Shown here piece by piece: positions 17,001 to 23,875 of a DNA stretch of 52,032 nucleotides. Position 1 is the first letter of the stretch. Every line of letters begins with the position of its first letter. Made by a program: the position numbers and the translations under genes. The DNA lies in the NCBI GenBank assembly GCA_964567665.1, contig CAZMNN010000016.1, positions 1 to 52,032 of the forward strand. Reading direction: 5' to 3'. Source of the stretch: UBA1731 sp964567665. Lineage in GTDB: Bacteria; Verrucomicrobiota; Kiritimatiellia; RFP12; UBA1067. The notes under the pieces are model-generated. The model was not told the origin of the DNA, did no database searches, and saw only the letters and a list, made by a program, of their open reading frames with translations.

Positions 17001-17691
17001 GGCGAGCTTCCGCTACATACAGGAGGTGCTGCTGCCCATGCGGAAGTGGAACTCGATCGAGGACATCCTCGACTACACGGATTGCGTGGATCCTAACAAC
17101 ACGCGCACGAAGCCGATGCGCAACTACGTGATGAGCCTGAAAGGCGTCACCGAACAGATATCGGCGCTGCAGGCGAAAGCGTCGAAATCCCCGCTGACGT
17201 CCCGCGAGAGCATCGCGCTCGCGCAGTGCTACATGCAGATTGGACAGTCCGCCGCAGCGGCAAGCCTCGTGAAGAAGGCCGTTGACGGCAAGGACGCGGC
17301 CGGCGACTTCGAATGCCTGTGCCACGGCGCTCAGCTGCTGTCGCAGCTCGGACAGCGCGGAGACGCCGCACAGGCCGCAAGAAAGGCGTTGGCGGCCATG
17401 CCGCAGGGCGGCCCCGCTCCGATCCGCAAGGATCTTGCCGTGATACTCCTCAACGGCGGCATGGCGACGGAGGCGAATGCGCTGCTTAACGAATACCTGC
17501 GCCTCAGTCCGAAGGACGCAGAAGCGTGGCTCGCATCAGCCCTCGCCAAGGACGCGCTCTCGCAGACGCGGGAAGCCCAGAAGTCCATCATACAGGCCTA
17601 CCAGTGCGACGCAAACCTGACGATGGAGCGCATCCGCACCGATGAAAAGCTGCAGCGCATAGCCGCGCCGCTGTTCAGGCGCACACGATAA
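14098..17691 (+). CDS. DUF2723 polytopic membrane protein with C-terminal TPR region
   Basis: A 1197-residue inner-membrane protein. The N-terminus carries the DUF2723 hallmark: after a first membrane helix (about 22-42) comes LEDSGE (46-51) and GVPHPPGYPFW (60-70), followed by many hydrophobic helices to about residue 690. DUF2723 proteins are related to protein O-mannosyltransferase and TMEM260-type GT-C glycosyltransferases, where the acidic residues of the first external loop are catalytic. The soluble C-terminal part (about 880-1190) is helical and TPR-like. A sugar-phospholipid donor and an envelope acceptor are likely but unproven. It is followed after 10 bp by a second GT-C-type gene, so the pair probably acts in protein or polysaccharide glycosylation. 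Confidence 0.85.
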   Translation: MDKNDDIVCVGKGRKFFTKVDWAAFWTATLAAFAVYFFTLGPSVGLEDSGELATAADHLGVPHPPGYPFWSMCGWVFCRLFSWVTYMGHPTPAWAMSLFSAVTGAFAAGCTAMLVCRSSMDMMASDENTDGNCGNATNTMFAFSGGVAAALVFAFSPVMWSQSTIVEIYSLNALFLMWVFLLSYRWMRSPSDKILWLTSFVFGLGLTNYQVLLLAAVPIAIIIALRDAKMFRDTLLILIPIGLTYILLKTGCMLRANAYMSADVINKFEPVLKTESCPNEILLWIGCILAVIAPFARKAWAAVGFTGVGLVLAAALFPGHSEWTTANEQLIAPLLTPSKYAWIGAFLLGSVVCSIGFAMTKERKEWRWIAAAAICGAVALAIAGSGPSADAAGYAGKPHSFTMENTLLFVGLATLFALAWKTPRGLAYAVPVAAVELTTFLLLQKGAMNGLTNPHSWWFFWPIIWNFIVLGLAFISLPTGRSMAIATFLAELGVSFYAYMPIVSDLRNPPMNWGYPRTWEGFKHAITRGQYEAIKMGDVFSLHFLNELCFYVKDLRTQFTAVLMAVAIAAFPLGHVFIKKEHRRLWYSWLAAIGSCFLVMSVLLIALANTKGDVQDGFIQKVKFISSHGMFALWIGYGLVFGARFATGLWRRFTAGRGGAEERTALVPRWLVTTLCVLMLATSLIPIYENYTNDRLVFELGSAEQNGHTFGWQFGAWQLDGAEEIRDELLPDEEPLPNPLWPESMEPHSVFFGGTDPGRFVPTYMIYSANFRPDIYLITQNALADDTYMSVERDLYGDEIWIPSKEDSAESFQVYVEEVQSGKRNANADLKIENGRVQVTGALGVMEINGILTKMMFDHERLRRAFYVEESYVIQWMYRYLSPHGLIMKINKDPNPLTPQIVKNDMEFWDWYMRRLLKDKAFRRDFAAQKSFSKLRAAIAGLYSHAGRFREAEQAFLEAVLLYPASPEASFRYIQEVLLPMRKWNSIEDILDYTDCVDPNNTRTKPMRNYVMSLKGVTEQISALQAKASKSPLTSRESIALAQCYMQIGQSAAAASLVKKAVDGKDAAGDFECLCHGAQLLSQLGQRGDAAQAARKALAAMPQGGPAPIRKDLAVILLNGGMATEANALLNEYLRLSPKDAEAWLASALAKDALSQTREAQKSIIQAYQCDANLTMERIRTDEKLQRIAAPLFRRTR

Positions 17692-17701
17692 GCGGGACGT
17701 A

Positions 17702-19309
17702 ATGACGTTTGACCGCACATTCCATCCCGACGAGGCGAACCAGGCATTCACGACTGGCCGACTGCTTGAGACCGGACTGTACAGGTACGATCCGCAAGAT
17801 CACCACGGGCCGACCCTGTACTATGCGGCGGCAGCACTCCAGAAGGCCTCCGGACATACGTCTACGGCAACGCTGGATGCCTCCCTTCTTCGCTGCACTC
17901 CACTCCTGTTCGCCGCGTTCGCGCTCGTCTTCGGCTTCCTTGCCGTGCGAAAGGCGACCCGCAGCACATGGTCGGGACTGGCCTTCATCGCGCTGCTCGG
18001 TACCGCTCCGGCGTTCGTGTTCTTCGCGACCGACTTCATACAGGAGATGCTGCTTGTCTGCTTCACCATGGCGATGCTATGGGCGGGCGTAGGCTACCTC
18101 AACCCGAAAGGCAGGATAAAGCCGGGAACGTGGGCGCTCGTTTTCGGCATTTTCGCCGGGCTTGCGTTCGCCACAAAGGAGACTGCCGTCCTGACGTTCG
18201 CCGCCGCAGGGATTGCCGGACTGCCGTTCCTTCTGTCGAAAAGGCGGATCGCTATAGCGGCAGGGGCAGGATGTCAGGAGGACGAAACGGGACGTCAGTC
18301 CACGGGGACGCACGTTGCGCTTGCGGCCATGGGCTTTGCGCTCACCACCGCCCTTCTCTACTCCTCGTTCTGCTCCAACTGGGAAGGAGTGTATGGAGCT
18401 TTCGTCTCTGCGCCGCTCTCCTATCTGCACCGCGCCGCCGGCGATGCCGTCTCGCAAGGCGCCGCCGCGCACGTTCATCCCTGGTGGCAGCATCTGAAGT
18501 GGACGTTTTTTGCCGGCAGCTTCGTCAAGGACGGGACGATGCACTGGCGCACCTCCTTCTCCGAGCTCACGTTGTTGACGAATCTTCTCCTTCTCATCGT
18601 GCCGGTGTACATATGCGCAGTGGTCAAGAACCTCGCAAATGCGTCCCCCGCCCGCAACGCATTTGCGTTTGCCGCCCTTTATACGTCGATCCTGCTCATA
18701 TTCTACTCGGCGATACCGTACAAGACGCCCTGGTGTGCGCTTCAGCCGCTCGTCGGATTCATGCTCGCCATTGCGTCTGGCCTTGCCCTCTGCCGTGACG
18801 TGTGCCTCGAACCTCGCAACAAAGGGAGAGGAGGCATATCGCCGCTCCCCAAAATCGCGCTTTCGCTCGTATGCTTTGCGGTGATTCCGATTCCCGCCAT
18901 CATCTGCGACCACATTCCAGGATTGCGCATGATCGCTTCGGATCCGGACTCAAAAGCCATTCCGTACAACTACGCCGCCGCATCTCCGCAGGTGAAGGAT
19001 CTTGCCGCCGCTGTCGCCGATGTCGCATCGAAGTGCAGGTCTGAAGAACACAGAAAGGCGTTCATCGCCGTCGCACTTCCGCCGGAGGACACCTGGCCGC
19101 TGCCCTTCTATCTCCGTTCGGTCAAGGCAGGGATAGGGTACTGGACGCAGTTCGGAGAGCTTGAAGCGCTTGCAGGCCTTGGGCGCAAGCCTGATGCGGT
19201 GATAGTTCCGGCGGAGGAGGGTCATCTTGTGCAGCCTTTGTTCCCGCATCTGAAAAACACACGGCGCTTCGAAATGCGTCCGCGTGTGCGCGTAAGGATA
19301 TTCTGGTAA
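17702..19309 (+). CDS. Agl23/TIGR03663-like GT-C membrane glycosyltransferase, N-terminally short
   Basis: A 535-residue polytopic membrane protein. Residues 8-12 are HPDEA, the Asp-Glu motif of the first external loop in ArnT and GT39-like enzymes, followed by YRYDPQDHHGPTLYY, which matches the Agl23 family associated with N-glycosylation or flippase loci. Several hydrophobic helices follow. The ATG at 17702 places the acidic motif only nine residues from the N-terminus, so the usual first membrane helix is missing and no further upstream start appears in frame. Either the protein lacks that helix, starts at an unusual codon, or the sequence has an indel. The 10-bp gap to the DUF2723 gene indicates cotranscription. 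Confidence 0.78.
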   Translation: MTFDRTFHPDEANQAFTTGRLLETGLYRYDPQDHHGPTLYYAAAALQKASGHTSTATLDASLLRCTPLLFAAFALVFGFLAVRKATRSTWSGLAFIALLGTAPAFVFFATDFIQEMLLVCFTMAMLWAGVGYLNPKGRIKPGTWALVFGIFAGLAFATKETAVLTFAAAGIAGLPFLLSKRRIAIAAGAGCQEDETGRQSTGTHVALAAMGFALTTALLYSSFCSNWEGVYGAFVSAPLSYLHRAAGDAVSQGAAAHVHPWWQHLKWTFFAGSFVKDGTMHWRTSFSELTLLTNLLLLIVPVYICAVVKNLANASPARNAFAFAALYTSILLIFYSAIPYKTPWCALQPLVGFMLAIASGLALCRDVCLEPRNKGRGGISPLPKIALSLVCFAVIPIPAIICDHIPGLRMIASDPDSKAIPYNYAAASPQVKDLAAAVADVASKCRSEEHRKAFIAVALPPEDTWPLPFYLRSVKAGIGYWTQFGELEALAGLGRKPDAVIVPAEEGHLVQPLFPHLKNTRRFEMRPRVRVRIFW

Positions 19310-19344
19310 AGCCGCCGTCTGTTCCGACTGACGGAATTTGGCTA

Positions 19345-19359
19345 TGCGGCATCGCCGCA
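19345..19359. repeat. Inverted repeat between the glycosyltransferase and glutamate synthase genes
   Basis: TGCGGC and GCCGCA are separated by ATC, giving a perfect 6-bp stem. There is no following T-run, so it is not a standard terminator. It lies about 50 bp upstream of the sigma-54 promoter and could be a protein-binding site, which is speculative. Confidence 0.35.
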
Positions 19360-19407
19360 GTTCCACAAAATGTAAATCCACAGCGTCGATCGCCACTGCC
19401 GGACGCT

Positions 19408-19423
19408 TGGCACGTTTGTTGCT
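19408..19423 (+). promoter_or_regulatory. Sigma-54 (RpoN) promoter of the glutamate synthase gene
   Basis: TGGCACGTTTGTTGCT matches the sigma-54 consensus TGGCACRNNNNTTGCW at every defined position. GG (19409-19410) and GC (19421-19422) are exactly 10 bp apart. The predicted start near 19434 is just upstream of the Shine-Dalgarno AAGGAG (19435-19440) and the ATG at 19449. Nitrogen-responsive control of ammonia assimilation is a classic RpoN role. Confidence 0.85.
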
Positions 19424-19448
19424 TCACCGTCTGAAAGGAGAAGAAGCG

Positions 19449-21539
19449 ATGACTGCTGAAGACACAAAGAAGTTGGATGCCGGCGGAGAGTACCGCCATC
19501 TCAAAAACGGCGAGGAACACCTCTGGACGCCGCAGAGGATCACGGACTTTCGCGAAGCCGTCCGTCGAGACGACTATGGACTGTTCAAGCGGTTCACCAA
19601 TTCCATAGACGCAGACTCGCACGTGACGATACGTTCGCTGCTGTCCTTCAGGAAGACTTCGGCGGATGCTTCACCCATAGCCGCCGTTCCAATCTCTGAT
19701 GTGGAGCCGGTCGAATCTGTGATTCGGCATTTTGTCGGCGGCGCGATGTCGCTCGGCTCCATCTCCCCGGAGGCGCACGAAACGATCGCCGCCGCGCTGA
19801 ACGGGTTGGGGACGATGTCCAATTCCGGCGAGGGCGGAGAGGCGCCGGAACGCTTCGGCACGAACACGAACAGCGCAATCAAGCAGGTGGCGTCCGGACG
19901 CTTCGGCGTCACGATAGAGTACCTGCGCTCCGCAAAGGATCTGCAGATCAAGCTCGCGCAGGGAGCAAAACCCGGCGAAGGCGGACAGCTCCCGTCAAGC
20001 AAGGTTGACGGATTCGTCGCCAGGCTGCGCCACGCAAAGCCAGGCACCACGCTGATATCCCCGCCGCCACACCACGACATCTATTCAATCGAAGATCTCG
20101 CCCAGCTCATTTACGACCTGAAATGCGCGAATCCGAACGCACGGGTGTCCGTGAAGCTTGTGTCGGAAGCGGGGGTAGGCACAATCGCCGCCGGCGTAGC
20201 AAAGGCCCACGCCGATGCAATCGTGATATCCGGATTCGACGGAGGCACCGGCGCCGCGACGCTTTCATCAATGAAACACGCGGGGCTTCCTTGGGAACTC
20301 GGTCTTGCGGAGGCGCATCAGACGCTCGTCAGAAACAGGCTGCGCTCCAGGGTCAAGCTGCAGGTCGATGGACAGCTCAGAACTGGACGCGACATCGTCA
20401 TGGCGGCGATGCTTGGCGCCGACGAATTTGCGTTCGGATCCGCCATGCTCGTTTCGCTCGGCTGCGTCATGTGCCGGAACTGCGGAAAGAACTGCTGTCC
20501 GGTAGGCATCGCAACGCAAAGAAAAGAATCAAGGGAAAAGTTCGCCGGACGTCCAGAACACCTTCAAAGGCATTTCCGTTTTATCGCCGAAGAGGTGCGT
20601 GAACATCTTGCCGCACTTGGACTTCACTCGCTCGCCGAGGCGAGAGGTCGCACCGACCTTCTCATGGCTGATACGGACAGGTTCGACCTTGCGCAGCTTC
20701 TTGCAACGTACCGTGAGGACAAGGAAACCAACGGCGACGGCGCGACCGACACCATTCCCGGAAAGGCAGAAGTCCCATACGACATCCGCGAGATAATCCC
20801 CTGCATCAAAACGGACGTCGACATCACCCTGGAACGGCGCATATCCAACTCCGACCGTTCCGTCGGCACTGCGCTTTCAGGACATCTTGCCGAAATGGAT
20901 CTCTCCGCCAGATTGCACGGTCGCATCACCGTAAACTTCACGGGAGTTGCAGGGCAGTCGTTCGGCGCATTCCTCGCAAAAGGCGTCACATTCAACCTTC
21001 GCGGCGAAGCCAACGACTATGTCGGCAAGGGGCTTTCCGGCGGCGTCATCACGATTGCGCCGCCTGCAGTCGCGTCGGGAAGCAGGTCTACGACGTTCGC
21101 GGAGCGGAACACAATCGCCGGCAACGTAATCGCATACGGCGCGACATCCGGCGGGATATTCATAAACGGCCTTGCCGGCGAACGCTTCGGCATACGCAAC
21201 TCCGGCGCGACGCTCGTGGCGGAAGGTGTAGGAGATCACGGATGCGAATACATGACGGGCGGAATTGCCGTAATTCTCGGAGAGACCGGCGTCAATTTCG
21301 CCGCCGGCATGACAGGCGGAATGGCGTATGTGCTTGACGAGACGGCAGATCTTGACCTCAACTGCAATCTTGAATCCGTAGACCTCTTTCCGGTAGAAAG
21401 CGGCTCCGATGATGAACGGCTGCTGAAGTCGCTTCTCGAAGAGCATGTAGCCCGCACAGGCTCGCCGAAAGCGCAGCGAATGCTGAACGGATGGCAGGAC
21501 TACCGTCCAATGTTCGTCAAGGTCGAGCCGTCCGCGTGA
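19449..21539 (+). CDS. Glutamate synthase-like protein: FMN/Fe-S synthase plus GXGXG domains, no amidotransferase domain
   Basis: A 697-residue cytoplasmic protein. Residues about 50-430 form the FMN-binding glutamate synthase domain (GGAMSLGSISPEAHE near 96, PGEGGQLP, GFDGGTGAA) with an iron-sulphur cysteine cluster around 339-350 (Cys339, 342, 345, 349-350) ending CCPVGIATQ. Residues about 490-670 form the GXGXG beta-helix domain. The N-terminal glutamine amidotransferase and central domains of full GltB (about 1500 residues) are absent, as in archaeal-type split glutamate synthases, so ammonia must come from a separate subunit or free ammonium. No gltD or glutaminase subunit is nearby. I start at the ATG at 19449, which has a good Shine-Dalgarno; the longer ORF from 19338 would contain the sigma-54 promoter. 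Confidence 0.85.
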   Translation: MTAEDTKKLDAGGEYRHLKNGEEHLWTPQRITDFREAVRRDDYGLFKRFTNSIDADSHVTIRSLLSFRKTSADASPIAAVPISDVEPVESVIRHFVGGAMSLGSISPEAHETIAAALNGLGTMSNSGEGGEAPERFGTNTNSAIKQVASGRFGVTIEYLRSAKDLQIKLAQGAKPGEGGQLPSSKVDGFVARLRHAKPGTTLISPPPHHDIYSIEDLAQLIYDLKCANPNARVSVKLVSEAGVGTIAAGVAKAHADAIVISGFDGGTGAATLSSMKHAGLPWELGLAEAHQTLVRNRLRSRVKLQVDGQLRTGRDIVMAAMLGADEFAFGSAMLVSLGCVMCRNCGKNCCPVGIATQRKESREKFAGRPEHLQRHFRFIAEEVREHLAALGLHSLAEARGRTDLLMADTDRFDLAQLLATYREDKETNGDGATDTIPGKAEVPYDIREIIPCIKTDVDITLERRISNSDRSVGTALSGHLAEMDLSARLHGRITVNFTGVAGQSFGAFLAKGVTFNLRGEANDYVGKGLSGGVITIAPPAVASGSRSTTFAERNTIAGNVIAYGATSGGIFINGLAGERFGIRNSGATLVAEGVGDHGCEYMTGGIAVILGETGVNFAAGMTGGMAYVLDETADLDLNCNLESVDLFPVESGSDDERLLKSLLEEHVARTGSPKAQRMLNGWQDYRPMFVKVEPSA

Positions 21540-21540
21540 T

Positions 21541-21571
21541 TGCCGGACGGCGAACTACACGCTGTCCGGCA
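21541..21571. repeat. Hairpin between the convergent glutamate synthase and fmt genes
   Basis: TGCCGGAC (21541-21548) and GTCCGGCA (21564-21571) form a perfect 8-bp stem around a 15-base loop; the right arm encodes the C-terminus of Fmt. No T-run follows on either strand. It may act as a bidirectional transcript end or RNA stabiliser between two genes only 15 bp apart. Confidence 0.5.
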
Positions 21572-22541
21572 GAAACATGTCCTTGAAAGGCTCAAGCGGA
21601 CGCCCCTGCAGGAATACGCCGCCCGTCATCTCCTTCGCCCCTTCGGGCTTGAGCGACGTGACGAGAAGCGCCGTTGTGCCGGTGCGCACAACAGGGCCGC
21701 GCTTCGTCACCTCCAGAATAGTGCCGGGCAGTTCGTTGCGATGTTCCGGCGCGACCTTCGCGAACTCAACACCGGTGATGACAACGCGCCCGGTGGTGCC
21801 TTTCTTGCGAAGGCGCATGGGCATGAACGTGTGGCATCCCGGCCATGGCGTATACGCCCTGAGCTGGCGTTCGATGTAGTCGGACGGCTTTCGCCAGTCG
21901 ATCATACCGTCCGCTTTCGATATCTTGTGCGCAAACGTGGCCTTGTCGCTCTCCTGTTCCTCTGGCTGGGGAAGCTTTCCTGCGGCCATCTGCTTCAAGG
22001 TCTTTGCAAGCGTGACGCCGCCGCATATGGAAAGCTTCTCCATGAGGGAATCGCCCGTATCGTCCGCATATATCGGCTCGACCTGCTTCTGAAGCACCGG
22101 GCCGTCATCCATCCCCATACCCAAGCGTATCACCGACACGCCGGTTATCACGTCGCCCGCGAGCAATGCCGCCGTGACCGGCGACGCACCCCTGTATTTC
22201 GGCAGCAGCGAGAAATGGCAGTTTACGCATCCGAGCGGCGGGAGGTTGAGAAGCTCCTCCTTGAGGAACTGCCCGAACGCGACCACAACGATGACGTCCG
22301 GCTTCCACGCCCTTATCTGTGCGATCGCATCCGGCGAATTGACGTTCTCCGGCGTTATGCAGCTCTTTATGCCGCGCTCTGCGGCGTAGGCACGGCAACG
22401 GCACGGCGTAAGCACCTTGCCGCGCCCGGCAGGACGATCCGGCTGGGTGACAACGCCCACGACATTCAGTCCAGGCAGACGCAATATCGCCCGCAGACAC
22501 ATTGCGGACGCAAATGACGAACCCATAAACACAATTCTCAT
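21555..22541 (-). CDS. fmt: Methionyl-tRNA formyltransferase
   Basis: Formylates initiator Met-tRNA using 10-formyltetrahydrofolate. The 328 residues match the family length. The catalytic signature is present as VNCHFSLLPKYRGASP (Asn107, His109) with the conserved Asp145 in GMGMDDGP, and the C-terminal OB-like domain is intact. I start at the ATG at 22541 (MRIVFMGSS), not the longer ORF, because the promoter -10 box lies only 10 bp upstream. No deformylase gene is adjacent. It is divergent from dapL. Confidence 0.95.
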   Translation of the reverse strand: MRIVFMGSSFASAMCLRAILRLPGLNVVGVVTQPDRPAGRGKVLTPCRCRAYAAERGIKSCITPENVNSPDAIAQIRAWKPDVIVVVAFGQFLKEELLNLPPLGCVNCHFSLLPKYRGASPVTAALLAGDVITGVSVIRLGMGMDDGPVLQKQVEPIYADDTGDSLMEKLSICGGVTLAKTLKQMAAGKLPQPEEQESDKATFAHKISKADGMIDWRKPSDYIERQLRAYTPWPGCHTFMPMRLRKKGTTGRVVITGVEFAKVAPEHRNELPGTILEVTKRGPVVRTGTTALLVTSLKPEGAKEMTGGVFLQGRPLEPFKDMFLPDSV

Positions 22542-22551
22542 AGATTCGCGC

Positions 22552-22580
22552 AGTGTACCAAATTCCCCTTGAAACTTCAA
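22552..22580 (-). promoter_or_regulatory. Promoter of fmt
   Basis: -35 TTGAAG (22575-22580), 17-bp spacer, extended -10 TGGTACACT (hexamer 22552-22557) on the minus strand. Ten bases separate the -10 box from the ATG at 22541, leaving almost no leader. Confidence 0.6.
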
Positions 22581-22612
22581 CATTGCCCGCATCTCCGAAC
22601 CATCCGAAATTA

Positions 22613-22621
22613 TGGTATAAT
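22613..22621 (+). promoter_or_regulatory. Extended -10 promoter TGGTATAAT of dapL
   Basis: Exact TGGTATAAT, 30 bp before the ATG at 22652, with a Shine-Dalgarno AAAGGA in between. It is divergent from the fmt promoter. Confidence 0.75.
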
Positions 22622-22651
22622 CCCCAGAAATTTTCTAAAGGAAACATAACC

Positions 22652-23875
22652 ATGGTCCGCATCAACGAAAACTACCTCAAGATCCAGTCAAGCTACCTCT
22701 TCACGGAAATCGCACATCGCATAAAGGCATATCAGGAGAAGAACCCTTCCGCGAAGATAATACGCCTCGGCATCGGAGATGTGACCGAACCGTTGCCTCC
22801 GGCTGTGGTCGAGGCGATGCACAAGGCGGTGGACGACGAAGCCCGCCGCGAGACGTTCCGCGGCTACGGCCCGGAGCAGGGATACGGATTCCTCCGCGAA
22901 GCGATTGCGGAAACGGATTTCAGGGTGCGCGGAATAAATGTCGACGCCGACGAGATATTCGTGTCCGACGGCGCAAAGTGCGACTGCGGGAACATCCAGG
23001 AGCTTTTCGGCATGGACGTGAAGATCGCGGTGCCGGATCCGGTATATCCGGTGTATGTGGATACGAACGTCATGGCTGGACGCACCGGAGCGAACGCCGA
23101 CGGACGCTACACCGGGCTTGCGTACCTTGAGGGCAACGCAGGAAACGGCTTCGTCCCGTCTCCAGAGGGAGTCGTCGCGGATGTCGTCTACCTCTGCTTC
23201 CCGAACAATCCGACAGGCGCTGTCGCCACCAAGGCGCAGCTTCAGGCCTGGGTGGACTGGGCCAAGGCCAACAAGGCTCTCCTTCTCTTCGACGCCGCAT
23301 ACGAAGCGTTCATCCGTACGCCGGGCATTCCGCACTCGATCTACGAATGTGACGGCGCCCGCGACTGCGCAATCGAATTCCGCAGCTACTCCAAGACCGC
23401 AGGATTCACCGGTGTGCGGTGCGGCTACACCGTTGTCCCCAAAGGGCTTGTCGCATACGCGGCGGACGGAACGCCCGTCGAGCTGCGTCCGCTCTGGACG
23501 CGCCGCCAGACGACAAAGTTCAACGGATGCAGCTATGTCACGCAACGCGGCGCCGAGGCGGTGCACACGCCGGAGGGACAGGCCCAGACGAAGGCGACGA
23601 TCGACTTCTACCTTGAGAACGCAAAGATCATGAAGGAGGCCCTGCTAAAGCTCGGCTACGACGTGATCGGCGGCACCGACTCCCCCTACCTTTGGACGAA
23701 CGTCAAGGGCGACAGCTGGGAGTTCTTCGACAGGCTTCTGCACGAGGCCAACGTGGTCACGACACCTGGTGCAGGCTTCGGACGCAATGGCCAGGGCTAC
23801 ATCCGCATCTCGGCGTTCAACTCACGCGCAAACGTCGAAGAGGCCGTGTCCCGGATCGCTAAGGTTCTCGGCTGA
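22652..23875 (+). CDS. dapL: LL-diaminopimelate aminotransferase
   Basis: PLP-dependent conversion of tetrahydrodipicolinate directly to LL-diaminopimelate, the short lysine and peptidoglycan precursor pathway found in PVC bacteria, chlamydiae, plants and some others. The 407 residues match the family. Motifs are FRGYGPEQGYGFLREAI near 69, SDGAKCDCGNIQELFG (105-120), CFPNNPTGA (182-190) and the PLP lysine in SYSKTAGF (Lys248). The start is the ATG at 22652 with Shine-Dalgarno AAAGGA; the longer ORF would read through the promoter. Its 3' end overlaps convergent glgB by 17 bp. Confidence 0.95.
   Translation: MVRINENYLKIQSSYLFTEIAHRIKAYQEKNPSAKIIRLGIGDVTEPLPPAVVEAMHKAVDDEARRETFRGYGPEQGYGFLREAIAETDFRVRGINVDADEIFVSDGAKCDCGNIQELFGMDVKIAVPDPVYPVYVDTNVMAGRTGANADGRYTGLAYLEGNAGNGFVPSPEGVVADVVYLCFPNNPTGAVATKAQLQAWVDWAKANKALLLFDAAYEAFIRTPGIPHSIYECDGARDCAIEFRSYSKTAGFTGVRCGYTVVPKGLVAYAADGTPVELRPLWTRRQTTKFNGCSYVTQRGAEAVHTPEGQAQTKATIDFYLENAKIMKEALLKLGYDVIGGTDSPYLWTNVKGDSWEFFDRLLHEANVVTTPGAGFGRNGQGYIRISAFNSRANVEEAVSRIAKVLG

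Noticed and set aside
15058..17325. 755-codon open frame antisense to the DUF2723 gene
   Set aside because: Shadow of a GC-rich coding region: low-complexity Arg/His/Val-rich translation, no family signature, no ribosome-binding site, and the opposite strand has a clear membrane protein.
23859..23875. 17-bp overlap of dapL and glgB as a frameshift or error
   Set aside because: Both proteins have full-length, family-typical C-termini; short convergent overlaps are normal in compact genomes.
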